Shown: positions 9,273 to 18,401, numbered from the stretch's first letter. The stretch: 64,000 nucleotides of DNA from Burkholderiales bacterium (GCA_026399875.1 JAPLQF010000033.1:62001-126000), one strand, 5' to 3'. Program-made: numbers and translations. Notes: generated by a model from the sequence alone, not told the origin.

Positions 9273-9376
9273 GACCCCGATTCTGCTGAAACGACCCCTG
9301 TCCGGTCTGCGGTCTGCAGCAGGTTTGAATCGAGCAGTCCGACCTTCGATCGGACACGCTCCAAACGGTTGATGCC

Positions 9377-10084
9377 TTGAACTCACGTGCGCTTGTTCTT
9401 TTTTCCGGCGGCCAGGACTCGACCACCTGCCTGGCCTGGGCCCTCGAGCGCTATCAGCATGTCGAGACTGTCGCCTTCGCTTACGGTCAGCGCCATGCGG
9501 TTGAACTCGATTGCCGACTGAAGGTGCTCGATGCGTTTCGCGCGCAGTTCGCGCGGTGGCGCGGCAAGCTCGGCGACGACCATCTCCTCGATCTGTCCCT
9601 GCTCGGGCAGATCAGCGACACCGCGCTCACACAGGACAAGGCGATCGAGTTCGAAAAGAACGGGCTGCCCAATACCTTCGTGCCGGGCCGCAACCTGCTC
9701 TTTCTGACCTTTGCCGCCACGCTGGCTTATCGGCGCGGGCTGGAGGTTCTGGTGGGCGGCATGTGCGAGACCGACTTTTCGGGCTATCCCGACTGTCGCG
9801 ACAACACGATCAAGGCGCTGCAGGTGGCCCTGAGTCTGGGGCTGGCCGGTCCGATGGTGATCGAGACGCCGCTGATGTGGATCGACAAGGCCGCGACCTG
9901 GCGCCTGGCCGATACGCTCGGTGGCAAGGCGCTGGTGGATCTGATCGTCGAGCAGACCCATACCTGCTATATCGGCGACCGCTCGGTGCGCCACGCCTGG
10001 GGCTACGGCTGCGGCCGCTGCCCGGCCTGCGAGCTGCGCGCTCACGGCTATGCCGCGTTTTGCGCCGAGGCCGGCCCGGCATGA
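9377..10084 (+). CDS. queC: 7-cyano-7-deazaguanine (preQ0) synthase QueC
   Basis: 235 aa from TTG 9377 ([18 protein letters not shown]); the only nearby ATG (9372) is out of frame. QueC converts 7-carboxy-7-deazaguanine to preQ0 with ATP and ammonia, in queuosine tRNA modification. Seen: PP-loop SGGQDSTT at residues 10-17, [14 protein letters not shown], and the C-terminal zinc cysteines in [22 protein letters not shown]. The next gene overlaps the stop by 4 bases (ATGA). First gene of queC, QueD-like, queE; folE and queF are not nearby. No preQ1 riboswitch was recognised in the 124-base upstream gap. Confidence 0.95.
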   Translation: MNSRALVLFSGGQDSTTCLAWALERYQHVETVAFAYGQRHAVELDCRLKVLDAFRAQFARWRGKLGDDHLLDLSLLGQISDTALTQDKAIEFEKNGLPNTFVPGRNLLFLTFAATLAYRRGLEVLVGGMCETDFSGYPDCRDNTIKALQVALSLGLAGPMVIETPLMWIDKAATWRLADTLGGKALVDLIVEQTHTCYIGDRSVRHAWGYGCGRCPACELRAHGYAAFCAEAGPA

Positions 10085-11190
10085 TCGCGACCCCTGCGCT
10101 GCCGCTCCTGATGACGGTGGCAAGCGGTGGCTTCGAATCGGCTCGCCATGTCGATCTGCTGCCCGATGGCCACCGCTGCCGGGTCCTGCACGGCCATAGC
10201 TTCAAGGCTTCGGCGTTTGCTCGGCTGGACTCCGATTGGGCGCCTTATCCAGGTGGCGAGGTATCGGCGTTGCGCCAACGGATGAGCGAAGCGCTCAAGC
10301 CGCTTGATTACGTGCATCTGAACACCGTCATCGATCAGCCGACCGACGAGAACATCGCGCGCTGGATCAGAGCCCGACTGGACATGCCGCAGATCGACCG
10401 CATTGCGGTGCAGAGCACGGCACATCAGGGGGTCGACCTCGACCGTGCCGGCCAGGCTCATGTCTGGCGGCGTTACCGCTTTCAGGCGGCGCACCAGCTG
10501 CCGAATGTGGCGCCGGGTCACAAGTGCGGTCGCATGCACGGGCATGGCTTTGAAGTCATCGTGCATGCCAACCAGGACCTCGGTGCCCGCGCCATCAGTA
10601 TCGACTACGACCATCTCGATGCGATCTGGGCGCCGCTGCAGCGCGAGCTCGACTATCGCTGCCTCAATGACATCGAGGGTCTTGGCAATCCGACCAGCGA
10701 GCTGATCTCGTCATGGCTGTGGACCCGACTGCGTGCGGTGCTGCCCGAGCTGTCCTGGGTGACAGTGTTCGAAACCGGCTCGTGCGGCGCAAATTTCGAT
10801 GGTCATCGCTACCGCATCTGGAAGGACTTCACACTCGACAGCGCGGTGCAGATCAGGCGCGCACCGCAAGGCGCCCCAGAGCGCGGCATTCATGGCCACA
10901 CCTTCACGCTGCGGCTGCACCTGAGCGCACCAATCGATACCCTGATGGGATGGACGATCGACTTCGGCGATGTCAAGACGCTTTTCGATCCGGTGTTCAA
11001 GGCGATCGACCATCGGCCGCTGCATGAGCTGGAAGGTCTTGCCGATACCGATACCGCGAGCATCGCCAACTGGATCTATCGCACCACCCGTGCTGCCCTG
11101 CCCGAACTGGTGCGGGTTGATCTCTTCGAGACCGAGGGCTGCGGCTCGATCATTGCGCAAGACCTTGAGGGGCCGGCCCTGCCGGTGTGA
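10081..11190 (+). CDS. queD: QueD-like 6-carboxytetrahydropterin synthase with three PTPS domains in tandem
   Basis: 369 aa, about three times a normal QueD (near 120 aa). Domain 1 (about 10-125): zinc histidines H23, H37, H39 and C33 (CRVLHGH), but no Glu in the third-motif region (VQSTAHQG). Domain 2 (about 128-245): H138, C149, H153, H155 (CGRMHGH) and Glu231 (VFETGSCG), so it is complete. Domain 3 (about 250-360): HGH at 271-273 and Glu350 (LFETEGCG), but no first zinc His and no Cys. QueD makes 6-carboxytetrahydropterin from dihydroneopterin triphosphate, feeding QueE. ATG 10081 overlaps queC by 4 bases and queE starts 3 bases after the stop, so it is clearly in the que operon. Frame extensions upstream to 9511 are antisense-like shadows inside queC. 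Confidence 0.92.
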   Translation: MIATPALPLLMTVASGGFESARHVDLLPDGHRCRVLHGHSFKASAFARLDSDWAPYPGGEVSALRQRMSEALKPLDYVHLNTVIDQPTDENIARWIRARLDMPQIDRIAVQSTAHQGVDLDRAGQAHVWRRYRFQAAHQLPNVAPGHKCGRMHGHGFEVIVHANQDLGARAISIDYDHLDAIWAPLQRELDYRCLNDIEGLGNPTSELISSWLWTRLRAVLPELSWVTVFETGSCGANFDGHRYRIWKDFTLDSAVQIRRAPQGAPERGIHGHTFTLRLHLSAPIDTLMGWTIDFGDVKTLFDPVFKAIDHRPLHELEGLADTDTASIANWIYRTTRAALPELVRVDLFETEGCGSIIAQDLEGPALPV

Positions 11191-11193
11191 GTC

Positions 11194-11829
11194 GTGACCT
11201 ATTCGGTGAAAGAAATTTTTTATACCCTGCAGGGCGAAGGGCTTCACGCCGGTCGGCCGGCGGTGTTCTGCCGCTTTGCCGGCTGCAACCTCTGGACCGG
11301 GCGCGAGGCCGACCGGGCGAGCGCGGTCTGCCAGTTCTGCGATACCGATTTCGTGGGCACCGACGGCACGCTTGGCGGCAAATACCCCGATGCCGAATCG
11401 CTGGCTGCACAGATTGCCGCGCAGTGGCCGGTGGCCTCAAGCGCGCATCGATTCGTGGTGCTGACTGGCGGTGAGCCGCTGCTGCAGGTCGATGGGGCCC
11501 TGGTCGATGCACTGCATGCGGTGGGTTTCATGATCGCGGTTGAAACCAACGGAACGCTCAAGGCGCCCGCCGGAATTGACTGGATCTGCATGAGCCCGAA
11601 GGCGGGCGCCGCCATCGTGCAGACGCAGGGCCATGAACTGAAGCTCGTCTATCCGCAGCCGGGTCTGCTGCCGGAAGCGGTCGAGCATCTGTCATTCGAG
11701 CATCGTCTGCTGCAGCCGATGGATGGCCCGGACCGCCTGCGCAATACCGAAGCCGCACTGGCCTATTGCCAGGCGAATCCCCAATGGCGTCTGTCGGTGC
11801 AGATGCACAAGATCATCGGGATTCGCTAG
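11194..11829 (+). CDS. queE: 7-carboxy-7-deazaguanine synthase QueE (radical SAM)
   Basis: 211 aa from GTG 11194 (MTYSVKEIFYTLQGEG, the canonical QueE N-terminus). It converts 6-carboxytetrahydropterin to 7-carboxy-7-deazaguanine. The cluster-binding cysteines are spaced CX14CX2C (CNLWTGREADRASAVCQFC) instead of CX3CX2C, the variant described for Burkholderia QueE, followed by DTDFVGTDG. SAM-binding TGGEPLLQ and substrate region ETNGT plus CMSPKAG are present. Last gene of queC-queD-queE; spacing to the QueD-like gene is 3 bases. Confidence 0.95.
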   Translation: MTYSVKEIFYTLQGEGLHAGRPAVFCRFAGCNLWTGREADRASAVCQFCDTDFVGTDGTLGGKYPDAESLAAQIAAQWPVASSAHRFVVLTGGEPLLQVDGALVDALHAVGFMIAVETNGTLKAPAGIDWICMSPKAGAAIVQTQGHELKLVYPQPGLLPEAVEHLSFEHRLLQPMDGPDRLRNTEAALAYCQANPQWRLSVQMHKIIGIR

Positions 11830-11841
11830 GCGACTTTTGGT

Positions 11842-12240
11842 TCAGGGCTTGCCGGCCATTCCTGTGGCACGCGGTTTGAAGATCGCATAGTTGCCATTGG
11901 CCTGGGCGACCAGCATGTCGCCCAGATAGACCCGCGATTCGATATTGGCCACGGTTCGACCCCGATTAAGGACGTCACTGGTGCAGTGAAGCGGCCCGCT
12001 GGTGACCGGCTTGAAGTAGTTGATCTTGATCTCGATGGTGGCGCAGATCTCGCCCTCGGACAGCGTCGGGTAGAGGGCCATCCCCATGCCGGTGTCGGCC
12101 AGCGCATAGATCACTGCGCCATGCACCACCCGGTGCGGATTCAGGTGCTTGTCTTCGACGGTGAGCGAACAGCGGCTGTGGCCCGCGCGCTGTTCAACGG
12201 TGCTCAGGCCGATGAGGTCTGCAAAAGGATGCGAGTTCAT
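11842..12240 (-). CDS. PaaI-type hotdog-fold acyl-CoA thioesterase
   Basis: 132 aa from ATG 12240 (MNSHPFADLIGL). The hotdog core is seen: HLNPHRVVHGAVIYALADTGMGMAL, with the HG-x-A-D pattern of the family, and GEICATIEIKINYFKPV. Such enzymes hydrolyse CoA thioesters of aryl or short acyl groups. Neither ATG 12240 nor an in-frame GTG at 12282 (which directly follows the amidohydrolase stop) has a clear ribosome binding site. The ATG is preferred since homology begins there, and a 14-nt tandem repeat straddles it. Convergent with queE (12-base gap). Confidence 0.85.
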   Translation of the reverse strand: MNSHPFADLIGLSTVEQRAGHSRCSLTVEDKHLNPHRVVHGAVIYALADTGMGMALYPTLSEGEICATIEIKINYFKPVTSGPLHCTSDVLNRGRTVANIESRVYLGDMLVAQANGNYAIFKPRATGMAGKP

Positions 12241-12269
12241 GGATGCGAGTTCACTGATGCGAGCTCGTC
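12228..12269 (-). repeat. 14-nt tandem repeat (three units) between the amidohydrolase stop and the thioesterase start
   Basis: Three units based on GATGCGAGTTCA plus two bases (12228-12241, 12242-12255, 12256-12269). On the minus strand they add TGA codons (12237, 12251) in the two frames not covered by the amidohydrolase stop (12283). The thioesterase ATG is formed by the first unit, so copy number could move that start. Confidence 0.75.
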
Positions 12270-12282
12270 GGCCCGGCGTCAC

Positions 12283-14136
12283 TCACTTGTGACTGTCATG
12301 AGAATGGACCACTCCGGCCAGCCCGAGCACGCGGCTGGCGATCAGAAAGCAGGCACCGGAATCAGCACAGCTTTGGGTGTTGGCGGCCTTCTTTGCCGCG
12401 GTTTCCCGCCGATAGACCGTCTTGCCTTCCTTGATGGTCTCCATCACCTTGATGTCGGAAATCGTCAGCGGGTCGCCGGCGAGCGGATTGCGATCGAGCA
12501 CCACGAAATCGGCGAGTTTGCCGACTTCAAGCGAACCCTTGGTCTTTTCTTCAAAGTGCTGATAGGCCGACCACAGGGTATGGGCTTTGATGGCGGTCAG
12601 CGGGCTGACGCGCTGCTCGGGGCCAAGCACCTTGCCGGTGCGTGTGACGCGATTGACGGTCGACGAGATGACGCGCATCGGATCGGGCATCGCGACCGGG
12701 GCATCGTGATGCGAGGTGAAGATCATTCCCCGCTCGAGCGCCCAGCCGGTCGGCGAAATGTTGGCAGCACGTTCAGGACCCAATACCGAGTCGCGGTGCC
12801 AGTCGCCCCAGTAAAAGGTGTGCATCGCGAAGAAGGACGGAATGATGCCGAGTGCCTTGAAGGCCTCGACCTGATCCAGGCGCGTGGTCTGGCCGTGAAT
12901 CGCGACCGTGCGCCGGTCGGCCATCCCGTATTTCTTCTCGGCGAGCTTGACCGCTGCGATGAGCTGGTCGATGGCTGCGTCGCCATTGACATGCGCCAGC
13001 AGCTGCCAGCCATTCTTGAACGCGAGGTCGACATAAGCATTGGCCTGCTCGTCCTTGAACTGGGCATAGCCGCGATAGTCGGCCGGCTGGCCGTCGGGTG
13101 CCTTGAAATAGGGCTTGGTCAGCCAGGCGGTCTTGCCCTGGGGTGAGCCGTCGAGCGAGATCTTGGCCCCGCCGATCCGAAAGTGACCGCTGTACTGGCG
13201 TGACAGCAGAGGTGCCTTGATGGTTTGCGGATCTGAAACGATGTCGGGGTAGGCGACCACATCAATATCGAGTCCGCCGGCCTTCGCGACCGCGCTCATT
13301 GTGGCGACCGAGCCTGCTGACGCCCGTCCTTCCTGCGCGGTGGTGTAGCCGAAACGCTTGTAGAGATCGGCGCCAGCCTTGAAAATCGAGCGGTTGGCAT
13401 CGGGGCCGATTTTGCCGATCAGCGACAGCAAAGGGCCAAAGAAGGCGGTCTCTTCGAGCACGCCGTTGGGCTCCTGGCTGCCGGCTTTGCGCCGGATGAG
13501 TCCGCCTTGAGGGTCTTTGGTCGCCGCGGTAATGCCGACCATCTCGAGCGCCTTGCTGTTCATCGCGCCCAAATGGCCAGACTGATGCACGACGATCACC
13601 GGCAGCTCGCTGGAGACCTTGTCGAGGTCTTCGCGAGTGGGGTGGCGCTGCTCGGCAAGCTGCGCATCGTCATACCCGAAACCGACGATCCATTTGTACT
13701 TGCTCGTCAGCGCCTGGTTCTGCTGTATCCAGGCCTTGAGTGTTGATTGCAGCGCCGGGATATCGTTGACCGCGCCGTCAGGCTTGGGCAGCAGATTGGC
13801 CGACAGCGCCTGGATGCCGACACTGAAGACATGGCCGTGCGGATCGATGAAACCCGGCAGCAGCGTCTTGCCGCCAAGGTCGACCACCCGCGTGCTTGTG
13901 CTCTTGAGCTTCATCACCTCGTCGCGATAGCCGACCGCGATGATTCGCCCGCCGCGTACCGCGATCGCCTCGGCCTGGGGCTGGAGCTCGTTGACGGTGA
14001 CAATCGTGCCGCCGAGGTAGATCGCCTCGGCGGTTTGCGGCGGCGCTGCCATCGCTGAATGCGGCAGGATGGCAGCCATGCCAAGCGACATGCCAAGTGT
14101 CGTGGCAAGGGACCACTTGAGTAAAGATGTTTTCAT
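12283..14136 (-). CDS. YtcJ-type amidohydrolase, secreted
   Basis: 617 aa. Signal peptide at residues 1-30 (LATTLGMSLGMAAILPHSAMA). Amidohydrolase marks: GGTIVTVNELQPQAEAIAVRGGRIIAVG, metal motif LPGFIDPHGHVFSVG, GGAKISLDGSPQGKTAWL, LAHVNGDAAIDQLI, AIHGQTTRLDQV, HHDAPVA and the C-terminal KTKGSLEVGKLADFVVLDRNPLAGDP. Paralogue of the broken gene at 5805-7749 and the reference used to locate that frameshift. Periplasmic; the substrate is unknown, as for most YtcJ relatives. Upstream (14137-14281) no clear promoter was found. Confidence 0.88.
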   Translation of the reverse strand: MKTSLLKWSLATTLGMSLGMAAILPHSAMAAPPQTAEAIYLGGTIVTVNELQPQAEAIAVRGGRIIAVGYRDEVMKLKSTSTRVVDLGGKTLLPGFIDPHGHVFSVGIQALSANLLPKPDGAVNDIPALQSTLKAWIQQNQALTSKYKWIVGFGYDDAQLAEQRHPTREDLDKVSSELPVIVVHQSGHLGAMNSKALEMVGITAATKDPQGGLIRRKAGSQEPNGVLEETAFFGPLLSLIGKIGPDANRSIFKAGADLYKRFGYTTAQEGRASAGSVATMSAVAKAGGLDIDVVAYPDIVSDPQTIKAPLLSRQYSGHFRIGGAKISLDGSPQGKTAWLTKPYFKAPDGQPADYRGYAQFKDEQANAYVDLAFKNGWQLLAHVNGDAAIDQLIAAVKLAEKKYGMADRRTVAIHGQTTRLDQVEAFKALGIIPSFFAMHTFYWGDWHRDSVLGPERAANISPTGWALERGMIFTSHHDAPVAMPDPMRVISSTVNRVTRTGKVLGPEQRVSPLTAIKAHTLWSAYQHFEEKTKGSLEVGKLADFVVLDRNPLAGDPLTISDIKVMETIKEGKTVYRRETAAKKAANTQSCADSGACFLIASRVLGLAGVVHSHDSHK

Positions 14137-14281
14137 CGGTCAGCCTCCCAGATTCAAATGTTTTTGGACGATTCGGTCATCAAGTTGATGTCTGAACTCG
14201 GCAGCTTGCGGAACTCTTCAGGTGACTTGCTGACCAGAGATCGGATTGCATTATCAGGTCTCCTCGGATCGCGGCGATTAT

Positions 14282-14316
14282 AAAAAAAGACCCGGTACCT
14301 TGCGGTGCGGGGTCTT
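14282..14316 (-). terminator. Rho-independent terminator downstream of tRNA-Lys
   Basis: Read on the minus strand: a 7-bp stem AAGACCC/GGGTCTT around a 16-base loop that can pair further (CGCACCGC / GGTACC region), then seven T. It lies 58 bases past the 3' end of the tRNA, the expected place to end its transcript. Confidence 0.75.
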
Positions 14317-14373
14317 CGAACGATGCGTCAGGGCCAACATCTTTTGAACGTCAGCACTGACACTTGTTTTAAA

Positions 14374-14449
14374 TGGTAGGCCGTGCGGGATTCGAACCTG
14401 CGACCAACGGATTAAAAGTCCGCTGCTCTACCAGCTGAGCTAACGACCC
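14374..14449 (-). tRNA. tRNA-Lys (anticodon TTT)
   Basis: 76 nt including encoded CCA. Cloverleaf on the minus strand: acceptor GGGTCGT with ACGGCCT, D-arm AGCTCAGCTGGTAGAGC, anticodon arm CGGACTTTTAATCCG (loop CTTTTAA, anticodon TTT), variable loop, T-arm GCAGGTTCGAATCCCGC hairpin, then A-CCA. First acceptor pair is a G-T wobble. Stand-alone gene followed by a terminator. Confidence 0.96.
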
Positions 14450-14528
14450 GGTGAAACTGTTTTAGTTGTTTGAAAAGCCCTCAAGTATCGTTTTTTTCGA
14501 GGCTGTGGTCAAACGCCTGTCACGACAT

Positions 14529-15635
14529 TCACCCGATTCGCCATGACTGATAGCGCAGGCCGGCCATGCCGCCCGCGAGAATGGCGGCCAGCGAGATCAT
14601 CGATCCGAGTGCCAGGGTCGACATTCCGCTGATGCCCTGGCCGACGGTGCATCCCAGTGCGGTGATGCCGCCCGCGCCCATCAGCGCGCCGCCCACCAGA
14701 TGATTCGCGGTGTCTTCGGCGCCCCGAAAGCCCTCCCATCGGAAGCTGCGTGTCAGCAGGGCGTGTGCGGTCGATCCGGCCAGCAAACCCAGAACACTCG
14801 CGATGCCCAGACTCACCGATCTGCTGCGGTCGCTCCAGAACATCAGCAGTTCGAGGCCGTAGGCAAAGGGTGCGACGAAACTGAGCGACTCAATCTTGCC
14901 GCTGTTGGTGGCAACGAAACGCTCTTCAAGCGTTTGCGGGTCTTCGGCGACGAAGCCGACATGGCCCGACAGGTACCAGACCGCCACGATCGCAGCGCCG
15001 ACTGTCAGCACGCCGAGCAGATTGCGCGGGCTTCGCGCCTCCTTGGAGGCAAGGCTGATCACCACCAGCAGCCCACCAAGTCCGATGCCGAGCGTCATGT
15101 GCAGCATGCGGCGCAGTCCGGCATCGCTGCCTGCGAGCAGCCTTGGCAGGTCCTGTCCGGTGCTCAGCTCGATCGCCACGCGGTCGACAGTGGCGACTCG
15201 CACCACGCCGATCAGGCCCTTGAGGGTCATGTAGGCCACCAGGCCCATCACGATGAAGACCACCAGCGACTTCAGGTTGCCGGTGCCTGCGCGCAGCACG
15301 GTTTTCGCACCGCAGCCGGAGGCCAGCACCATGCCGAAGCCAAAGAGCAGTCCACCCACCAGATGCGACAGCCACATCAGACGGGGAGCGGTGTAGATCG
15401 ACTTGCCTGGATCGATCAGCCCGCCGGCGGCCAGCAGCTGGGTGCCGATGATGGCAACGCCGATCGCGGCGAACCACATCCGCAGGCGGGTCCAGTCGCC
15501 CATGCTGAAGATGTCGGAGAGCGCGCCCATCGTGCAGAAATCGCTGCGACTCATCGCAAGGCCCGCCAAGACGCTGATGGCAAACGTCCACCAGACGACG
15601 GTTTGGGCGAGCAGTGCGGTATCGATCTCGGTCAT
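14529..15635 (-). CDS. YeeE/YedE (TsuA-like) sulfur-compound transporter
   Basis: 368 aa, hydrophobic throughout with about nine to ten membrane segments. Two YeeE/YedE half-repeats show the conserved cysteines: SRSDFCTMGAL (TM near the N-terminus), LASGCGAKTVLRAG and, in the second half, ALGCTVGQGISGMSTLALGS. In characterised members these cysteines relay thiosulfate or a related sulfur species across the inner membrane. No sulfur-metabolism neighbour is seen (tRNA-Lys on one side, Tol-Pal genes on the other), so the substrate is open. Confidence 0.88.
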   Translation of the reverse strand: MTEIDTALLAQTVVWWTFAISVLAGLAMSRSDFCTMGALSDIFSMGDWTRLRMWFAAIGVAIIGTQLLAAGGLIDPGKSIYTAPRLMWLSHLVGGLLFGFGMVLASGCGAKTVLRAGTGNLKSLVVFIVMGLVAYMTLKGLIGVVRVATVDRVAIELSTGQDLPRLLAGSDAGLRRMLHMTLGIGLGGLLVVISLASKEARSPRNLLGVLTVGAAIVAVWYLSGHVGFVAEDPQTLEERFVATNSGKIESLSFVAPFAYGLELLMFWSDRSRSVSLGIASVLGLLAGSTAHALLTRSFRWEGFRGAEDTANHLVGGALMGAGGITALGCTVGQGISGMSTLALGSMISLAAILAGGMAGLRYQSWRIG

Positions 15636-15654
15636 CGCGGGCAGTAGCGTTTGC

Positions 15655-16497
15655 TCAGCGTTTGGGCGGTGCGCTCAGCGCAGCCAGCCGGTCGCGGGCA
15701 GTCGGGGCGGCGGAGCTGTCGGGAAACTTCTGCACGACGAGCCGGTAGGCGTCTGCCGCCGCTTTGCGATCGCCGCTGTCGGTCAGGGCATTGCCGAGCG
15801 TCAGCAGCGCATCGGGTGTGCGCGGATGTTCGGGATAGCGCTGCACGAAGGTCTGCAGGCTTGCGATGGCAGCCTTACTGTCTTTTTGCGCATATTGGCT
15901 GCTGCCGATCCAGTATTGCACCGCGGCTGAATAGGCGCTTTGCGGATAGGCGCTCTGGAACTGCTGGAAGGCTGCCTGCGCGCCTTTGAAATCGCCATTG
16001 CGCAGCTGCGCGAGCGCCGCTTCATAGGCGCGTCGTTCAGCCGGGTCGACCGTGATCTGCTTGCCGTCAAGGCTCAGTGCGGTGGGCTCCAGGCGCTTCA
16101 GACGGGTGTCCAGATCCTGGCTTGCATCGCGCTGACGCTTGTCAGCCTGAGCGAGATCATTGCCCTGCACTTCGAGGGCGCCGCGCAGGGAGGCGATTTC
16201 CTGGCGCATCGATGCGAGCTGGTTTTGCAGATCGAGCTGGCCGCGGCTGCCTTGCTCCATCCGCTCAAGCCGGGTCTGCATGTCGTCGATGCGCCGGGTG
16301 AGGTCGCGCTGCATGAGATCGAGCTTGCCGCGCAGATCGAGAATGGCGCGTCGCGCCTCGTCATCGGAAAAGAGCTGCGCCTGAGCCGGCTGAGCCATCG
16401 CCCCAAACAGGGCGAGCGCCAGCCCGATTGCACCCGCAAGCCGGCGGGCAGCGCCAGCCGATGGCTGCATCACCAGCGCTGTCGGCATGGTGATCAC
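15655..16497 (-). CDS. cpoB: Tol-Pal system protein CpoB (YbgF)
   Basis: 280 aa. Signal peptide (GAIGLALALFGAMAQPAQAQ, ending near residue 40), then a coiled-coil trimerisation segment (about 45-130, LRGKLDLMQRDLTRRIDDMQTRLERMEQ) and TPR repeats (about 155-275, RAYEAALAQLRNGDFKGAQAAFQQFQSAYPQSAYSAAVQYWIG). CpoB works in the periplasm with TolA and links outer-membrane constriction to septal peptidoglycan synthesis. Start overlaps the pal stop by 4 bases. Last gene of tolQ-tolR-tolA-tolB-pal-cpoB. Confidence 0.93.
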   Translation of the reverse strand: MITMPTALVMQPSAGAARRLAGAIGLALALFGAMAQPAQAQLFSDDEARRAILDLRGKLDLMQRDLTRRIDDMQTRLERMEQGSRGQLDLQNQLASMRQEIASLRGALEVQGNDLAQADKRQRDASQDLDTRLKRLEPTALSLDGKQITVDPAERRAYEAALAQLRNGDFKGAQAAFQQFQSAYPQSAYSAAVQYWIGSSQYAQKDSKAAIASLQTFVQRYPEHPRTPDALLTLGNALTDSGDRKAAADAYRLVVQKFPDSSAAPTARDRLAALSAPPKR

Positions 16498-17075
16498 TGA
16501 TAGACCAGATCGGCGCGACGGTTCTCGGCAAGCGCCGCGTCGTCATTGGCGCCGCTGCGGGCCTTTTCCTCGCCCAGGCTCACGGCTTCGAGCTGGGATT
16601 CGGACACGCCCAGTGCGATCAGCGCGCGGCGAACCGCCTCGGCCCGCCTCTGGCCGAGCGCGAGGTTGTACTCGCGGCTGCCGCGCTCGTCGGTATTGCC
16701 CTGGATCACGACTTTCTTCGCGCGGTTGCCGGTCAGGTACTTCGCATGGGCATCGAGGGTCGAGCGGTACTCATCCTTGATGGCGAAGCTGTCGAAGTCG
16801 AAATAGATACTGCGCCTGGACAGCGGGTTGTTCGGGTCCTGGAGCGGATCCTTGGCATCGAGTGTGACCTGCGCGACCGGACGCGAACTGCCGGCAGGAT
16901 TGGTCGACGCGCTGCCTGCGCCCGCGCCCGCGCCTGCTGCGGCACTACCGTCGGCAGGCATGTTGGAACGGTCTTCAACCGGCGCCGGATCATCAAGCTT
17001 GATCGATGAACTGCAGGCTGCGATCGACAGTGCGGCGGCCGCGACTGCGATCCGATAAATCAAACGCTTGTTCAT
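16494..17075 (-). CDS. pal: Peptidoglycan-associated lipoprotein Pal
   Basis: 193 aa. Lipoprotein signal peptide with lipobox around LSIAACSS (Cys near residue 21), an Ala/Gly-rich linker (AAAGAGAGAGSAS), then an OmpA-like domain (about 85-193) with VVIQGNTDERGSREYNLALGQRRAEAVRRAL, holding the Asp and Arg that bind diaminopimelate in peptidoglycan. It anchors the outer membrane to the wall and is loaded through TolB. 45 bases downstream of tolB. Confidence 0.96.
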   Translation of the reverse strand: MNKRLIYRIAVAAAALSIAACSSSIKLDDPAPVEDRSNMPADGSAAAGAGAGAGSASTNPAGSSRPVAQVTLDAKDPLQDPNNPLSRRSIYFDFDSFAIKDEYRSTLDAHAKYLTGNRAKKVVIQGNTDERGSREYNLALGQRRAEAVRRALIALGVSESQLEAVSLGEEKARSGANDDAALAENRRADLVYQ

Positions 17076-17120
17076 GTTAATGCTCCGTTGAGCGCCGGCA
17101 CCTGGCCGGCTCAGTGTGCA

Positions 17121-18401
17121 TCACTTGGCATACGGGCCCCAGGCGGGTTCCCGGATATCGCCTCGATTCGAATTCAATCTTTGCTTGATGCGGCCATCGA
17201 CCGAGACCGCCATCAGGTTTTCGCGTCCGCCCGAGCGGGTGGCATACATGATCCAGCGGCCATTGGGCGCAAAGCTCGGCGACTCTTCCTGTCCGCCATC
17301 GGTCAGCACGGTCTCGTTGCCACCGGCCAGGTCCTTGAGGGCGACGAAATAGCGGCCTTCGCGCCGCGTGATGAAGGCGAGCTGACGTCCGTCGGGGCTG
17401 ATTCGCGGGCTGACGTTGTAGGTGGCACCGAAGGTCTGTCGGGTTGCTTCGCCGCCGCTGGCCGGCATGCGGTAGATCTGAGGAGAGCCGCCGCGATCGG
17501 AGGTGAAATAGATGAACCTGCCATCGGCCGAAAAGGCCGGTTCGGTGTCGATGGCACTCGAACTGGTGAGGCGTCGCGGCGTACCGGCTTCAGAGGCGCT
17601 GATGAGGTAGATCTGCGACATGCCGTCGAGCGTGAGGGCCACGGCGAGCGATCGGCCGTCGGGGGACCAGGCCGGCGCACTGTTGCTGCCCTTGAAGTTG
17701 GCCACTGCCACGCGCTGCCCGGTGGCCAGCGTGTGGACATAGACCACCGGCTTCTTGGCCTCGAATGAGACATAGGCCAGTCGGGTGCCATCGGGTGACC
17801 ACGAGGGCGAGATGATCGGTTCGGGCGAGTTGAGCGGCGACTGAACATTCTCGCCGTCCCAGTCGGCAATATTGAGCCGGAATCGTCCGGCCTGACGCGT
17901 GATGAAGGCGATTCGGGTGGAAAAGACGCCTCGCTCGCCGGTCAGTTTCTGATAGATCGCATCGGCAATGCGATGGCCGGCAAGGCGCAGGTCGGCCTCG
18001 GGGGTGATCAGCGATTCACCGAGCAGGGTCGACTGCTTGGCGATGTCGTAGAGCCGATAACGGACGTCGTAGCGACCGTCGCTCAGTCTTGTCACCGACC
18101 CGCCGACGAAGGCTTCCGCGCCGCTGCTGCGCAGGCCGGGGTAATCGGGCGGTGCCGATTCGCTGACCGTCTTTTGCGGATCGATCACCCGGAATGCACC
18201 ACTGCTGGCGAGGTCGCTGCGGATCACACTCGCGACTTCCTGCGCGATGCGACTGTCGGTGGCGAAATCGGCAATCGAGATCGGCAGCTGTGTGGCGCCG
18301 ACTCCGGAGACATCGATGCGCATCTGCGCGGCGCACGGGCCGCTCAGCAGCATCAGGATCAGGATCGGCAGCGTCGCGAGTGCGGTGATGAGGGCTTTCA
18401 T
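17121..18401 (-). CDS. tolB: Tol-Pal system protein TolB
   Basis: 426 aa periplasmic protein. Signal peptide (LITALATLPILILMLLSGPCAA, ending near residue 25), N-terminal alpha/beta domain (to about 165), then a WD40-like propeller with repeated SWSPDGTRLAYVS, AWSPDGRSLAVAL, AFSADGRFIYFTSDRGG, RISPDGRQLAFIT and SFAPNGRWIMYAT blades. TolB binds Pal and hands over to TolA. It lies 54 bases downstream of tolA. Confidence 0.96.
   Translation of the reverse strand: MKALITALATLPILILMLLSGPCAAQMRIDVSGVGATQLPISIADFATDSRIAQEVASVIRSDLASSGAFRVIDPQKTVSESAPPDYPGLRSSGAEAFVGGSVTRLSDGRYDVRYRLYDIAKQSTLLGESLITPEADLRLAGHRIADAIYQKLTGERGVFSTRIAFITRQAGRFRLNIADWDGENVQSPLNSPEPIISPSWSPDGTRLAYVSFEAKKPVVYVHTLATGQRVAVANFKGSNSAPAWSPDGRSLAVALTLDGMSQIYLISASEAGTPRRLTSSSAIDTEPAFSADGRFIYFTSDRGGSPQIYRMPASGGEATRQTFGATYNVSPRISPDGRQLAFITRREGRYFVALKDLAGGNETVLTDGGQEESPSFAPNGRWIMYATRSGGRENLMAVSVDGRIKQRLNSNRGDIREPAWGPYAK

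Noticed and set aside
9253-9376. Possible preQ1 riboswitch before queC
   Set aside because: No preQ1-I or preQ1-II core could be matched; only a short GTCCGA/TCGGAC stem and the 17-nt duplication are present.
15647-15668. 11-nt duplication at the cpoB stop as a seventh stop-codon array
   Set aside because: Only about seven of eleven positions match between the two units and the second lacks TGA, so it was left out of the pattern.
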